Shown here: piece by piece, positions 24,700-34,600 of the stretch
How positions within the stretch are numbered: the stretch's first letter is position 1
How the letters are laid out: each line of letters opens with the position of its first letter
Source: Fluviicola sp.
GTDB lineage: Bacteria; Bacteroidota; Bacteroidia; Flavobacteriales_D; Crocinitomicaceae
Length of the DNA: 39,661 nucleotides
NCBI GenBank assembly: GCA_017983675.1
Contig: JAGOAZ010000020.1
Span: 1-39,661, forward strand
Reading direction: 5' to 3'
Notes under the pieces: model-generated
Seen by the model: the letters and a program-made list of their open reading frames with translations, nothing else
Database searches by the model: none
Told to the model about the DNA's origin: nothing
Made by a program: the position numbers and the translations under genes

Positions 24700-26280
24700 T
24701 TATTTAATACGTAAACGTTGACCAGGGCGAATTCTACTTGGATTGACACCTGGATTTAATTCCTCTAATTGATTTTGTGTTAATCCGTGATTGCTTGCAA
24801 TCCGTGAGAATCCATCGCCACTGCGTACAGTGTAATATTTTTTACGAACAGCTACTGGACGTTGTGGAGTAGGAGCGGGACGCTGAATCGTATCCGTAGA
24901 TTGAACAACAGGCGGATCATTATTTACCGTTGTTTCAACAGTAGTTGTGACAAGTGTTTGAATTTTTAATAATGCACCAACTGTAATTTGCGTGTTGGGC
25001 AAATTATTCCATTCCATGATGTTCTGAATGGTGACATTGTATTGCGCAGCTATTCGACTCAAATTTTCACCCGCTTTTACTTTGTGATAGGTGTATTTGA
25101 TAGTTGTAATGACTGTTGATTTTGGCTGCGAAATTGGAAGGTTTGGTTGCGAAGTAACCAACTGATCTTGATTGCGTTGTTGTTTTTGCAAAGCTAATTG
25201 TGCTAAATATGCGGCACCATAACTTCTGTCTTCAACCGCATACAAACTATCTTCTGCAGTAACTAGTAATCCTATTTTTTCCAAAGGACCAGTGATGCAT
25301 TGTTTTGGTTCTGTAGCAGGAATAAAAGTTGTTTTATAAACCGGATTTAATGTTTTAACATCGTCTATTTTCCATGCAATCACTTTTTCAATAGATTCCA
25401 TGTGAACACTTTTTTTCAAGCAAATCGTGTCTAAATGATAGTAATGAATTTTTGCTGCAGCAGGACGAATATTGTGTTCCGCATGATACGTCAACAAATA
25501 AGAAGCAGCAATAAAATTTGGAACATACCCTTGTGTTTCGCGCGGTAAATATGGACGAATTTCCCAAAATGTACGTTTTCCACCTGAACGTTTGATTGCT
25601 TTATTGACATTTCCTGGACCAGCATTATAAGCAGCAAGTGCGAGGTTCCAATCGCCATAAATCCCAAACAATTTTTTCAGCATGCGGCAAGCAGCGTCTG
25701 TCGCTTTTACCGGATCCATGCGTTCATCAATGTACGAATTTTCAACTAAGCCGTATTGTTTTCCGGTTCCATACATAAACTGCCATAAACCCGTAGCACC
25801 TGCGTGCGATTTTACTTGCGGGCGTAATCCGCTTTCTATTACCGATAAATATTTTAATTCGATAGGTAAATCGTATTCCGCTAACTTTTCTTCAAATAAA
25901 TCGAAATAGAGTTTCGATCGACCGAGCACAATTTTTGCGAAGCTTCTTCTGTTTTGTGCAAAATACTTGATTGTTGCGAGCGATATATCGTTGCAATCAT
26001 AGCCAAAATCAGACACTTCATTCAATTTAGCTAGGCGTTTGCAGTATTCGTCGTCAGTAAAAACTGGGATTGCGTTCGCTTCATAATTTAAAGCGTCAAT
26101 AATTGAATCCGTATTTTTTTCTGTGATGAAATCATTCAAGTACAAACGTGTACTTTGTTCAATCATGCGTAAAAAAGCATCACCATCTGTTGCAGTTTGA
26201 GTAGGCCCTTGAGCTTGTCCAAACAAAGTTGTTAAAACGCTTGCAACTACAATTAAGAAATGCTTTTTAACACTCATCAT
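24700..26280 (-). CDS. LysM-containing lytic transglycosylase (MltD-like)
   Basis: 526-residue secreted muramidase that cleaves peptidoglycan glycan strands. A signal peptide (MMSVKKHFLIVVASVLTTLFGQAQ) precedes a family 1 SLT domain: catalytic Glu149 in LSVIESGLRPQVKSHAGATG, LWQFMYGTGKQYGL and LALAAYNAGPGNV. Two LysM repeats bind glycan near the C terminus (about 399-442, starting YHKVKAGENLSRIA, and 481-526, starting YYTVRSGDGFSRIA), separated by a Pro/Thr linker. This is the MltD architecture of Bacteroidota. The gene starts 4 bp after the gatA stop and ends against the GT2 gene, in the middle of a co-directional run. Confidence 0.93.
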   Translation of the reverse strand: MMSVKKHFLIVVASVLTTLFGQAQGPTQTATDGDAFLRMIEQSTRLYLNDFITEKNTDSIIDALNYEANAIPVFTDDEYCKRLAKLNEVSDFGYDCNDISLATIKYFAQNRRSFAKIVLGRSKLYFDLFEEKLAEYDLPIELKYLSVIESGLRPQVKSHAGATGLWQFMYGTGKQYGLVENSYIDERMDPVKATDAACRMLKKLFGIYGDWNLALAAYNAGPGNVNKAIKRSGGKRTFWEIRPYLPRETQGYVPNFIAASYLLTYHAEHNIRPAAAKIHYYHLDTICLKKSVHMESIEKVIAWKIDDVKTLNPVYKTTFIPATEPKQCITGPLEKIGLLVTAEDSLYAVEDRSYGAAYLAQLALQKQQRNQDQLVTSQPNLPISQPKSTVITTIKYTYHKVKAGENLSRIAAQYNVTIQNIMEWNNLPNTQITVGALLKIQTLVTTTVETTVNNDPPVVQSTDTIQRPAPTPQRPVAVRKKYYTVRSGDGFSRIASNHGLTQNQLEELNPGVNPSRIRPGQRLRIK

Positions 26281-26284
26281 AGGC

Positions 26285-27691
26285 TTATTCAGCTATTAAT
26301 TGGTTGGAGAAATTAATCAACGCTTCGTCACAAAAATCATCTGCCATCACTTGAATACCAAACGGAAGACCGTTACTGTGCTGTCCAATTGGCAGTGAAA
26401 TTGCTGGATTTCCAGTCAAATTAGCATGAACAGTAAAAATATCTTGTAAATACATTTGAATAGGATCGTTCACTGCGCCACTTTCAAAAGCAGTTGCAGG
26501 AGTTGTTGGCAATAATAGAAATTCGTATTTAGCGAAGATTTCTTTTGTTTTATCTTTCAAAACACGGCGCACTTTCATGCCTTTTGTATAATATGCATCG
26601 TAATATCCATGAGAAAGTACAAACGTCCCAGCCATGATGCGCCGTTTTACTTCTGTTCCAAAACCTTCCGTACGTGATAAAACATAGGTTTCTTCGACTC
26701 CTTTTGCAACGTCAGAACGATGTCCGTAGTGAACACCATCGTAGCGCGACAAATTAGAAGAAGCTTCCGCCGTTGTTAACACATAATATGTAGGGACTAA
26801 ATAATCTAAATAAGGAAAAGAAACGCCTTCAACCTCGTGTCCTTTGGCACGTAATTCGTCAATTGTCTGTATTAATTTTGCACGCACTTCAGCATCGACG
26901 TTTTCATTGTCCAATGCTTCTTGTAAAAATGCAATTTTGTGTTTCTTAGTAGTATCAGCACCTAGTTCAAAAGTGACTTTTTTGGAAGAGCTGGTTGCGT
27001 CTTTTGCATCTTTACCACTCATTACACTCATGACCAATGCAAGGTCCTCCATGTTGTTGGTAAATGGTCCAATTTGATCGAAAGACGAAGCGTAAGCCAA
27101 TAAACCAAAGCGACTAACAACGCCATAGGTTGGTTTGTAGCCAAAAGTCCCGGTAAACGATGCAGGTTGACGAATAGATCCTCCCGTATCTGATCCAAGT
27201 GCGACAGTACAAAGTCCAGCGGAAACTGCAACAGCAGAACCACCAGAAGATCCGCCAGGCACACAGCTCAAACGTAAATTATTTTTTACAGGTCCGTAAG
27301 CAGATGTTTCATTGCTACTTCCCATTGCAAATTCATCACAGTTTAATCGACCGATAATGATTGCATCCTCTGCAAGTAAGCGCTCAACAACCGTTGCTGA
27401 ATAGATGGATTCAAACCCTTCTAAAATTTTAGAAGAAGCAGAAACGTGGTGGCCAGCATAACAGATATTGTCTTTCAAACCAATAACCATTCCAGCAAGT
27501 TTCCCTGCTGTTCCAGCTTTGATTTTTTCATCAATAATGTGAGCTTGCGCCAATGCATCTTGATCGAACACCTCTAAAAAGGCATTCAACTCTGTTTGTT
27601 GTTTGATTTCAGCAAGATACGTGTTGACAATATCAACAACAGATTTACCTGCGGAGAGTGCTTTTTTTACTTCCGAATACGATTTCAACAT
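26285..27691 (-). CDS. gatA: Asp-tRNA(Asn)/Glu-tRNA(Gln) amidotransferase subunit A
   Basis: 468-residue amidase-signature subunit of GatCAB that releases ammonia from glutamine. The catalytic Ser-cisSer-Lys triad is visible as Lys73 in GLKDNIC, the cis-Ser in PGGSSGGSAVAV (about 148-149) and nucleophile Ser172 in GSDTGGSIRQPAS. The C-terminal LTGNPAISLPIG is also diagnostic. The length is slightly under that of typical GatA. It is linked to tatA upstream (15 bp) and to the lytic transglycosylase downstream (4 bp), not to gatB or gatC. Confidence 0.96.
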   Translation of the reverse strand: MLKSYSEVKKALSAGKSVVDIVNTYLAEIKQQTELNAFLEVFDQDALAQAHIIDEKIKAGTAGKLAGMVIGLKDNICYAGHHVSASSKILEGFESIYSATVVERLLAEDAIIIGRLNCDEFAMGSSNETSAYGPVKNNLRLSCVPGGSSGGSAVAVSAGLCTVALGSDTGGSIRQPASFTGTFGYKPTYGVVSRFGLLAYASSFDQIGPFTNNMEDLALVMSVMSGKDAKDATSSSKKVTFELGADTTKKHKIAFLQEALDNENVDAEVRAKLIQTIDELRAKGHEVEGVSFPYLDYLVPTYYVLTTAEASSNLSRYDGVHYGHRSDVAKGVEETYVLSRTEGFGTEVKRRIMAGTFVLSHGYYDAYYTKGMKVRRVLKDKTKEIFAKYEFLLLPTTPATAFESGAVNDPIQMYLQDIFTVHANLTGNPAISLPIGQHSNGLPFGIQVMADDFCDEALINFSNQLIAE

Positions 27692-27706
27692 GTGATTTCG
27701 ATTTGC

Positions 27707-27877
27707 TTATTTTTTTTCTTCTGAAGAGGCGCCGTTTTCTTCGCCTTTGCTAGCATCTTTGAATTCTTTGATACCTTTTCCAAGCCCTTTCATTAATTCA
27801 GGAATTTTCTTTCCACCGAATAATAATAAAACAACCGCTAAGATCAAGATAATTTCAAATGCACCAAACTTTCCCAT
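27707..27877 (-). CDS. tatA: Twin-arginine translocase subunit TatA/E
   Basis: 56-residue protein, [40 protein letters not shown] and a short charged tail. It has the canonical TatA layout: single membrane helix (about 7-20), FGGKKIPEL hinge with the conserved Phe-Gly pair, an amphipathic helix with LGKGIKEFK, and an acidic tail. TatA forms the pore for folded twin-arginine substrates. It starts the long minus-strand run and its stop is 15 bp before gatA. No tatC lies in the window. A TAnnTTTG box sits 17 bp upstream. Confidence 0.93.
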   Translation of the reverse strand: MGKFGAFEIILILAVVLLLFGGKKIPELMKGLGKGIKEFKDASKGEENGASSEEKK

Positions 27878-27894
27878 AATAAATTTATTTACTA

Positions 27895-27902
27895 CAAAAT
27901 TA
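27895..27902 (-). promoter_or_regulatory. Putative -7 box of the tatA-gatA-mltD run
   Basis: The minus strand reads TAATTTTG, 17 bp before the tatA ATG. A short inverted repeat (TTAAGG 27900-27905 with CCTTAA 27913-27918) overlaps its upstream edge and could be an operator. No clear -33 box. Confidence 0.4.
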
Positions 27903-28043
27903 AGGAAATATCCCTTAATATGCTGTTAAAAATTGTTCCTTTCGTATTATGACTTGTTTTTTCTGATAAAAGCCTTCTATTTTTATATTAAATGCTTACT
28001 AATTTCAACTTTTTGATTATCTTAAGCTTGAAATATGTAAAAC

Positions 28044-29768
28044 ATGCAAAAACGTTGGTTTATAAAAAACAATCCGAGTGACGATGAGGTTGCTCAACTA
28101 ATAAATGATGTGAAAGTTTCGCCTTTGATGGCGCGTTTATTATATCAGCGTGAATTATTATCATTTGATGCAATCACCTCATTTTTTAAACCACAATTGG
28201 AGCAATTACATGATCCGTTTTTGATGCTCAACTTACGCGAGGCAGCAGAGCTGGTCAAAGAAGCAATCGAAAAGCAGCAACACATTGTCATTTTTGGTGA
28301 TTATGATGTGGATGGAACAACTGCTGTTGCGTTAGTTTATTCCGTTTTACAACAATACACAACCGTTAGTTATTATATTCCAGATCGTTACGAAGAAGGA
28401 TACGGCTTGTCGTATAAAGGTATTGACACGGCTTTGGAACGTGGCGCTTCGTTAATGATTGCATTGGATTGTGGCATCAAAGAGGTTGAAAAAGTTGCCT
28501 ATGCCAAGGAAAAAGGCTTGCCAATAATTGTTTGCGACCATCATACGCCAGGAGAAATGGTACCCGATTGTTTGGTCTTAGATCCAAAACAAGATAATTG
28601 TACGTATCCGTTCAAAGAATTGTGTGGATGTGGCGTGGGTTTTAAATTGATGCAAGGCTTGCTTCACATAATGGGGGAATCGGACGTGTTTTTATTGCAA
28701 CAACTTGATTTGGTAGCTATTGCAATCGGTGCAGATATTGTTTCTTTAAGTGGTGAAAATCGAATTTTGTGTAAATTGGGATTAAAACAATTAAACGAAC
28801 AACCACGTATTGGTATACAAGCATTGGTGCAACAAGCAAAGAAAGTTTTTCCACTCGATTTATCCAATGTCGTGTTTATTATTGCGCCGCGCATCAACGC
28901 CGCAGGAAGATTAGATAGCGGACAACGATCTGTTGCTTTGTTATTAGCTGATTCAGAAAAGCTTGCACGCTCAATTGCAGTTGAAATTGATGAATACAAT
29001 ACCAATCGCCGGTTGTTAGACACGCAAATCACTGAAGAGGCACTAGCGCTAATAGCGGAAGATGAATTGCATGCCAATCGAAAATCGACAGTTGTATTCC
29101 AATCCGATTGGCATAAAGGTGTTGTTGGAATCGTTGCTTCGCGGTTGATAGAAAAACATTACCGTCCAACGATTGTGTTGACGGAAAGCAATGGTGTTGC
29201 AACTGGTTCAGCACGTTCTGTTGTTGGTTTTAGTGTCTACGATGCCATTGAATCATGTGCTCATTTAATCACACAGTTTGGGGGACATCAATATGCAGCG
29301 GGATTAACGTTGCCTTTGGAAAATGTACCAGCTTTTCGGGAAGCGTTTGATGCCGCTGTTCAGGACAAAATGCAATTAAAAGATGAGGTCGAAGAATTGA
29401 CGGTTGATCTGGAAATCAGGTTGTCCGACTTGTTTTTAGCAGGTGAATCAGTTCACGAAGTACCGCGCGTTTTCAAGATGTTAGCCGAAGTGGAGCCCTT
29501 TGGTCCCGATAATCCAAAACCAGTATTTGTGGTGCGCTCAGCATATGCGGCTTCTCATCGTATTTTAAAAGAAGCGCATTTGAAATTAGCAATATACGAT
29601 CCCATCTCAAAAGTTACCATTCCTGCGATTGGATTCAATCTTGCTGACAAAGTAGATTTAGTCGCTGCAGGATGTGCATTTGATTGCGCGTTTACCCTAG
29701 AAACCAATACGTGGAACAATCAAACAACCTTGCAGTTGCAGATCAGAGATATACGAGAAGGGAGTTAA
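28044..29768 (+). CDS. recJ: Single-stranded-DNA-specific exonuclease RecJ
   Basis: 574-residue 5'-3' single-strand exonuclease used in recombination and mismatch/base-excision repair. DHH-domain motifs: FGDYDVDGTTA (Asp86, Asp88, Asp90), ALDCGIK (Asp142), CDHHTPG (Asp165-His166-His167). The DHHA1 part has HKGVVGIVASRLIEKHYRPTIVL and GGHQYAAGLTL, followed by the RecJ OB-fold. The start ATG at 28044 follows an ATG-TAA, so no longer form exists. It is convergent with the carboxylase gene, only 5 bp separating the stops, with no terminator between. Confidence 0.96.
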   Translation: MQKRWFIKNNPSDDEVAQLINDVKVSPLMARLLYQRELLSFDAITSFFKPQLEQLHDPFLMLNLREAAELVKEAIEKQQHIVIFGDYDVDGTTAVALVYSVLQQYTTVSYYIPDRYEEGYGLSYKGIDTALERGASLMIALDCGIKEVEKVAYAKEKGLPIIVCDHHTPGEMVPDCLVLDPKQDNCTYPFKELCGCGVGFKLMQGLLHIMGESDVFLLQQLDLVAIAIGADIVSLSGENRILCKLGLKQLNEQPRIGIQALVQQAKKVFPLDLSNVVFIIAPRINAAGRLDSGQRSVALLLADSEKLARSIAVEIDEYNTNRRLLDTQITEEALALIAEDELHANRKSTVVFQSDWHKGVVGIVASRLIEKHYRPTIVLTESNGVATGSARSVVGFSVYDAIESCAHLITQFGGHQYAAGLTLPLENVPAFREAFDAAVQDKMQLKDEVEELTVDLEIRLSDLFLAGESVHEVPRVFKMLAEVEPFGPDNPKPVFVVRSAYAASHRILKEAHLKLAIYDPISKVTIPAIGFNLADKVDLVAAGCAFDCAFTLETNTWNNQTTLQLQIRDIREGS

Positions 29769-29773
29769 AAAGC

Positions 29774-31318
29774 TTATAAAGGAATATTTCCGTGTTTCTT
29801 TTTCGGCAATACTTCCGATTTGTTCTCCAACATTTTAAAAGCAGCGATTAATTTTGCTCGGGTTTCTTCCGGCAAGATAACATCATCAACAATTCCTCTT
29901 TCGGCAGCGCGGTATGGATTAGCGAATAATTCAGCGTATTCTGCTTCTTTTTCTTTCCATTTTGCTTCTTTGTCTTCAGCCGCCGCAATTTCTGCTTTGA
30001 AAATAATTTCCGCAGCACCTTTTGCACCCATTACGGCAATTTCAGCTGTTGGCCATGCATAATTCATATCGGCACCAATGTTTTTTGAGTTCATCACATC
30101 AAATGCTCCTCCGTATGCTTTACGCGTGATAACAGTTACACGTGGCACAGTTGCTTCTGCAAAAGCATACAATAATTTTGCGCCATGCGTAATGATTCCG
30201 CGCCATTCTTGATCTGTTCCAGGCAAGAAACCAGGTACATCTTCAATAACTAACAATGGAATATTAAAGGAATCACAAAAACGAACAAAACGCGCACCTT
30301 TTCGCGATGAATCAATGTCTAAAACTCCTGCCATTGCTGCAGGTTGATTGGCGATTATACCGATTGAGCGGCCATCCAAGCGTGCAAAACCAACTACAAT
30401 GTTAGTTGCAAAATCTTGTTGTACTTCGCGGAACGTTTCGTCGTCAATGATGCAGTCGATAACCTCGCGAATATCGTAAGGCATGTTCGCATTATCAGGA
30501 ACGATATGTTGGATGCGTTTTAATTTATCCGTTGCAAATGGAGCAAGGCTGTATGTTGGAGCCAGCTCCAATGAATTTTGCGGCATGAACGTCATCAATT
30601 CTCGAACTTTTCGTAAACATTCTACGTCATTTGCAGCGGTAAAGTGCGTCACACCCGATTTTTCAGCATGTGCTTTTGCACCACCTAAATCTTCAGATGT
30701 CACTTCTTCGTGGGTTACCGTTTTAACTACATTTGGACCAGTAACAAACATGTACGAAGTATCTTCTACCATGAATACAAAGTCGGTTAAAGCAGGGGAA
30801 TAAACAGCTCCACCAGCACAAGGGCCCATTATAACTGAAATTTGAGGAACAACACCAGAAGCTCTTGTATTGCGGTAAAAAATATCCGCATATCCAGCAA
30901 GTGACACAACGCCTTCTTGAATGCGGGCACCTCCTGAATCATTCAACCCAATTACGGGTGCGCCATTTTTCATCGCTAAGTCGAGCACTTTACAGATTTT
31001 CTGTGCGTGTGTTTCAGAAAGTGACCCACCAAGTACGGTAAAATCTTGTGAGAAAACATACACCGTTCGACCATGGATTGTTCCAAATCCAGTGACAACA
31101 CCGTCGCCAGCGCTTTTTACTTTGTCCAGACCAAACGTCGTTGCACGGTGTTCCACAAACATCCCAATTTCTTGAAATGAACCCTCGTCTAATAATAAGG
31201 TCAAGCGTTCACGCGCGCTTAATTTGCCTTGCGCATGTTGTTTGTCTATGCGTACTTGACCTCCACCAATGTGTGCGTCAATACGTTTTTGTACCAATTC
31301 TGCATTACGATCTTTCAT
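29774..31318 (-). CDS. Acyl-CoA (propionyl/methylmalonyl-CoA) carboxylase carboxyltransferase subunit
   Basis: 514-residue carboxyltransferase subunit of the PccB/MmdA family, moving CO2 between biotin and propionyl-CoA. Markers: [74 protein letters not shown] and [14 protein letters not shown]. The start is the ATG ending at 31318 ([16 protein letters not shown]). The frame extends to a TTG ending at 31342, but that codon lies in the -7 box of the promoter, so it would not be in the mRNA. Whether it belongs to a sodium-pumping decarboxylase or a biotin carboxylase complex cannot be told because no biotin-carrier gene is adjacent. Confidence 0.92.
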   Translation of the reverse strand: MKDRNAELVQKRIDAHIGGGQVRIDKQHAQGKLSARERLTLLLDEGSFQEIGMFVEHRATTFGLDKVKSAGDGVVTGFGTIHGRTVYVFSQDFTVLGGSLSETHAQKICKVLDLAMKNGAPVIGLNDSGGARIQEGVVSLAGYADIFYRNTRASGVVPQISVIMGPCAGGAVYSPALTDFVFMVEDTSYMFVTGPNVVKTVTHEEVTSEDLGGAKAHAEKSGVTHFTAANDVECLRKVRELMTFMPQNSLELAPTYSLAPFATDKLKRIQHIVPDNANMPYDIREVIDCIIDDETFREVQQDFATNIVVGFARLDGRSIGIIANQPAAMAGVLDIDSSRKGARFVRFCDSFNIPLLVIEDVPGFLPGTDQEWRGIITHGAKLLYAFAEATVPRVTVITRKAYGGAFDVMNSKNIGADMNYAWPTAEIAVMGAKGAAEIIFKAEIAAAEDKEAKWKEKEAEYAELFANPYRAAERGIVDDVILPEETRAKLIAAFKMLENKSEVLPKKKHGNIPL

Positions 31319-31665
31319 GACTGAACTTTTTGTCGGATTCAAAGATACACTTTAGCACAAAAAAGTGGACGTGATTTTTTTGAATCGCTGATAATTTTAC
31401 GAATGTTTAAAATGGCTGCCGTTTTTCACTTTGTCTAATTTTGTTTTAAGCAATTGAAAAACAACAATTTAAAACAATAATTTATTTGGGAGCTATTCAT
31501 TCAATAGCTATACGAAATTTGCAAAAAATTTTATTTCATTGCTTGTAAAATTCATTCAATAGTTTGTAAATGATTCACTTGTGATTTTTCCCTTACTCTC
31601 ATTCATTTTTATTAACTTCGCTCGTTTTTTAAACAGAACCATATTTTCTCAATAAAATAAGACGG
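31319..31665. other. Divergent intergenic region of the carboxylase gene and ileS
   Basis: No gene is visible in this AT-rich 347-bp stretch. It holds the carboxylase -7 box (31340-31347), a hairpin AGCTAT/ATAGCT with a 7-nt loop (31491-31509), a 13-nt direct repeat ATTCATTCAATAG at 31495-31507 and 31550-31562, and a near-consensus -7 box TAACTTCG (31613-31620) that could start ileS with a leader of about 40 nt. No T-box-like stem or antiterminator pair is evident. Confidence 0.6.
31340..31347 (-). promoter_or_regulatory. Putative -7 box of the acyl-CoA carboxylase gene
   Basis: The minus strand reads TATCTTTG, an exact TAnnTTTG match, 21 bp before the chosen ATG. It overlaps the alternative TTG codon and so argues against that start. 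Confidence 0.42.
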
Positions 31666-34600
31666 ATGAGTCGCAAATACAACGAATACGGTGGATTAAA
31701 TTTGCCAAATGTAGCGCAACAAGTGCTTGATAAATGGAAAAACGAACACGTTTTCGAACGTTCTATTTCATCAAGAGAAGGTGCAACTCCTTATGTTTTC
31801 TTCGAAGGACCACCTTCTGCAAATGGTTTACCTGGAATTCACCACGTGATGGCGCGTTCGATCAAAGATATTTTCTGTCGTTATAAAACGTTGAAAGGAT
31901 TTCAAGTAAAACGAAAAGCAGGTTGGGATACGCATGGATTACCAGTCGAATTGGGAGTTGAGAAGGAATTAGGTATCACAAAAGAAGACATCGGAAAGAA
32001 AATTTCTGTAGAAGACTACAACAAAGCTTGTCGTGAGGCAGTGATGCGCTACACCGATATTTGGAACCGATTGACCGAAGAAATGGGTTATTGGGTAGAT
32101 ATGGAAGATCCGTATATTACTTATGATTCGAAATACATGGAATCGGTTTGGTGGTTGTTGGGACAATTATACGAAAAGAACTTATTATACAAAGGATATA
32201 CGATTCAACCGTATTCACCAGCAGCCGGGACGGGACTTTCATCTCACGAATTGAATCAACCAGGTTGTTACCAAGATGTGAAAGACACAACAGTTGTCGC
32301 TCAGTTTAAAATTAAAGGAACATTCAAAGGAGTTGAAAACGCCTATTTCTTAGCATGGACAACGACTCCTTGGACACTTTCGTCCAATACTGCTTTGTGT
32401 GTTGGGCCAAATATTGAATATGTTTTAGTTGCCTCATACAATCCGTATACCTTTGAACCAGTGAATGTTGTATTAGCGAAAGATTTAGTTGAAAAACATT
32501 TTTCAAAAGGATTTATTCGCGTTGAATCAGCTGCAGAAGTTGCTGCTTATGAACCAGGTGCTAAGCAATTACCATACTATGTGATGGATCAGTATACAGG
32601 AAAAGAGCTGGTTGGAATTGCATACGAACAATTGTTGCAAGGTGCGCTGCCGCATGAACATGCTGAAAAAGCATTTCAAGTGATTGCAGGTGATTTTGTA
32701 ACCACATCCGACGGAACAGGAATTGTACACATTGCGCCAACATTTGGAGCAGATGATGCGCGTGTTGCTGCAGAATCGGGTATTCCAGCTCTATTGGTCT
32801 TGGACGATAAAGGAAATCCAGTTCCTTTGGTTGATTTACAAGGACGTTTTAGAAAAGAAGTTGCTGATCCAATTTTTGGCTTAGCGGGAGAGTTTGTAAA
32901 AACTGCATATTTAAGCGAAGCGGAGAAAGCTACCGAATTAGCAATTCAACAAGAAAACTTAAAGGCGATTATTCCTGATTTAAAAGCATACATGTCTGTA
33001 GACGAACGAATTGCTTTAAAATTAAAAATCGAAAACAAGGCATTTAAAATCGAAAAATACGAACACAGCTATCCGCATTGTTGGCGAACAGATAAACCAG
33101 TTTTATACTATCCATTAGATTCTTGGTTTATCAAAGTTACCGACGTGAAAGAACGCATGATTGCGTTGAATAACACGATCAACTGGAAACCAGCATCAAC
33201 AGGGACTGGTCGCTTTGGCGAATGGTTGAAAAATGCAAACGATTGGAATTTATCACGTTCACGTTATTGGGGAATTCCAATTCCTATTTGGTCAACCGAA
33301 GAAGGGGATGAACGCATTTGTATTTCATCTGTTGAACAATTGAAGGAAGCGTGCGAGGCATCAGTAAAAGCAGGGATTATGAAAACTAATCCTTTAGTTG
33401 GTTTTGAAGTCAATAACTTTTCCAAAGAAAATTATGCGGCTATCGATTTACATAAGAATTATGTGGATGAAATCATTTTAGTTTCGCCCTCTGGGAAACC
33501 GATGAAACGTGAAAGTGATTTGATAGATGTTTGGTTCGATTCAGGTGCGATGCCTTATGCACAATGGCATTATCCGTTTGAAAACAAAGCATTGATTGAT
33601 TCAGGAAATGCTTATCCAGCTGATTTTATTGCAGAAGGTGTTGACCAAACGAGAGGATGGTTTTATACCTTACATGCAATTGCGACAATGGTTTTTGACT
33701 CCGTTGCCTATAAAAATGTAATTTCCAACGGTTTGGTGCTCGACAAAAACGGACAGAAAATGTCGAAACGTTTGGGGAATGCTGTTGATCCATTTGATAC
33801 ACTTGCAAAATACGGTCCCGATGCGACACGTTGGTACATGATTACGAATGCGCAGCCTTGGGATAATTTAAAATTTGATACGGAAGGCATTGTAGAAGTG
33901 CAACGTAAGTTCTTTGGAACACTTTATAATACATATTCATTCTTTGTGTTGTATGCAAATATTGATGGTTTTGCATTTGAGCAAGCATCCATACCAGTTG
34001 ATGAACGACCTGAAATTGACCGTTGGATTTTATCCAAATTGAATTCGTTGATAGTTCAAGTTGACGAAGCATATGGTTCGTATGAACCAACAAAAGCGGG
34101 TCGTTTGATTCAAGAATTTGTTTCCGATCAATTATCCAATTGGTACGTTCGCTTGTGTCGTCGTCGTTTTTGGAAAGGCGATTATTCAACTGATAAAATT
34201 GCGGCATACCAAACGCTTTATACCTGTTTGGAAACTATCGCAATCATTGGTTCACCAATAGCACCGTTCTATTTGGATCAGTTGTTCAATGATTTGAATG
34301 CGATGACTGGCAGACATGCAGTTAATTCTGTGCATTTAGCGGATTTCCCGAAAGCAGATAATAGCCTCATCAATACTGATTTAGAAACACAGATGGAAAT
34401 TGCTCAACAAGTTTCATCGTTGGTATTGGGCTTACGCAAGAAAGAAAAATTGCGTGTACGTCAACCGTTACAAAAAATCATGGTACCCGTTTTGAATGAC
34501 GTATTTGCTCAACATATTCAACATGTGCAAGAATTGATTTTGTCTGAAGTCAATGTGAAGCAATTGGAGTTGTTAGACGCTTCCAATACTGTTTTTGTGA

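Noticed and set aside
28664..29077. 137-codon open frame antisense to recJ
   Set aside because: The Ser/Asn/Cys-rich translation is typical of an antisense shadow, and RecJ motifs lie on the other strand.
31319..31342. TTG-initiated extension of the carboxylase subunit
   Set aside because: The TTG lies inside the -7 box, so it would not be transcribed; the ATG ending at 31318 fits the family.
33842..34207. 121-codon open frame antisense to ileS
   Set aside because: It is a shadow of the conserved ileS reading frame with no recognisable protein features.
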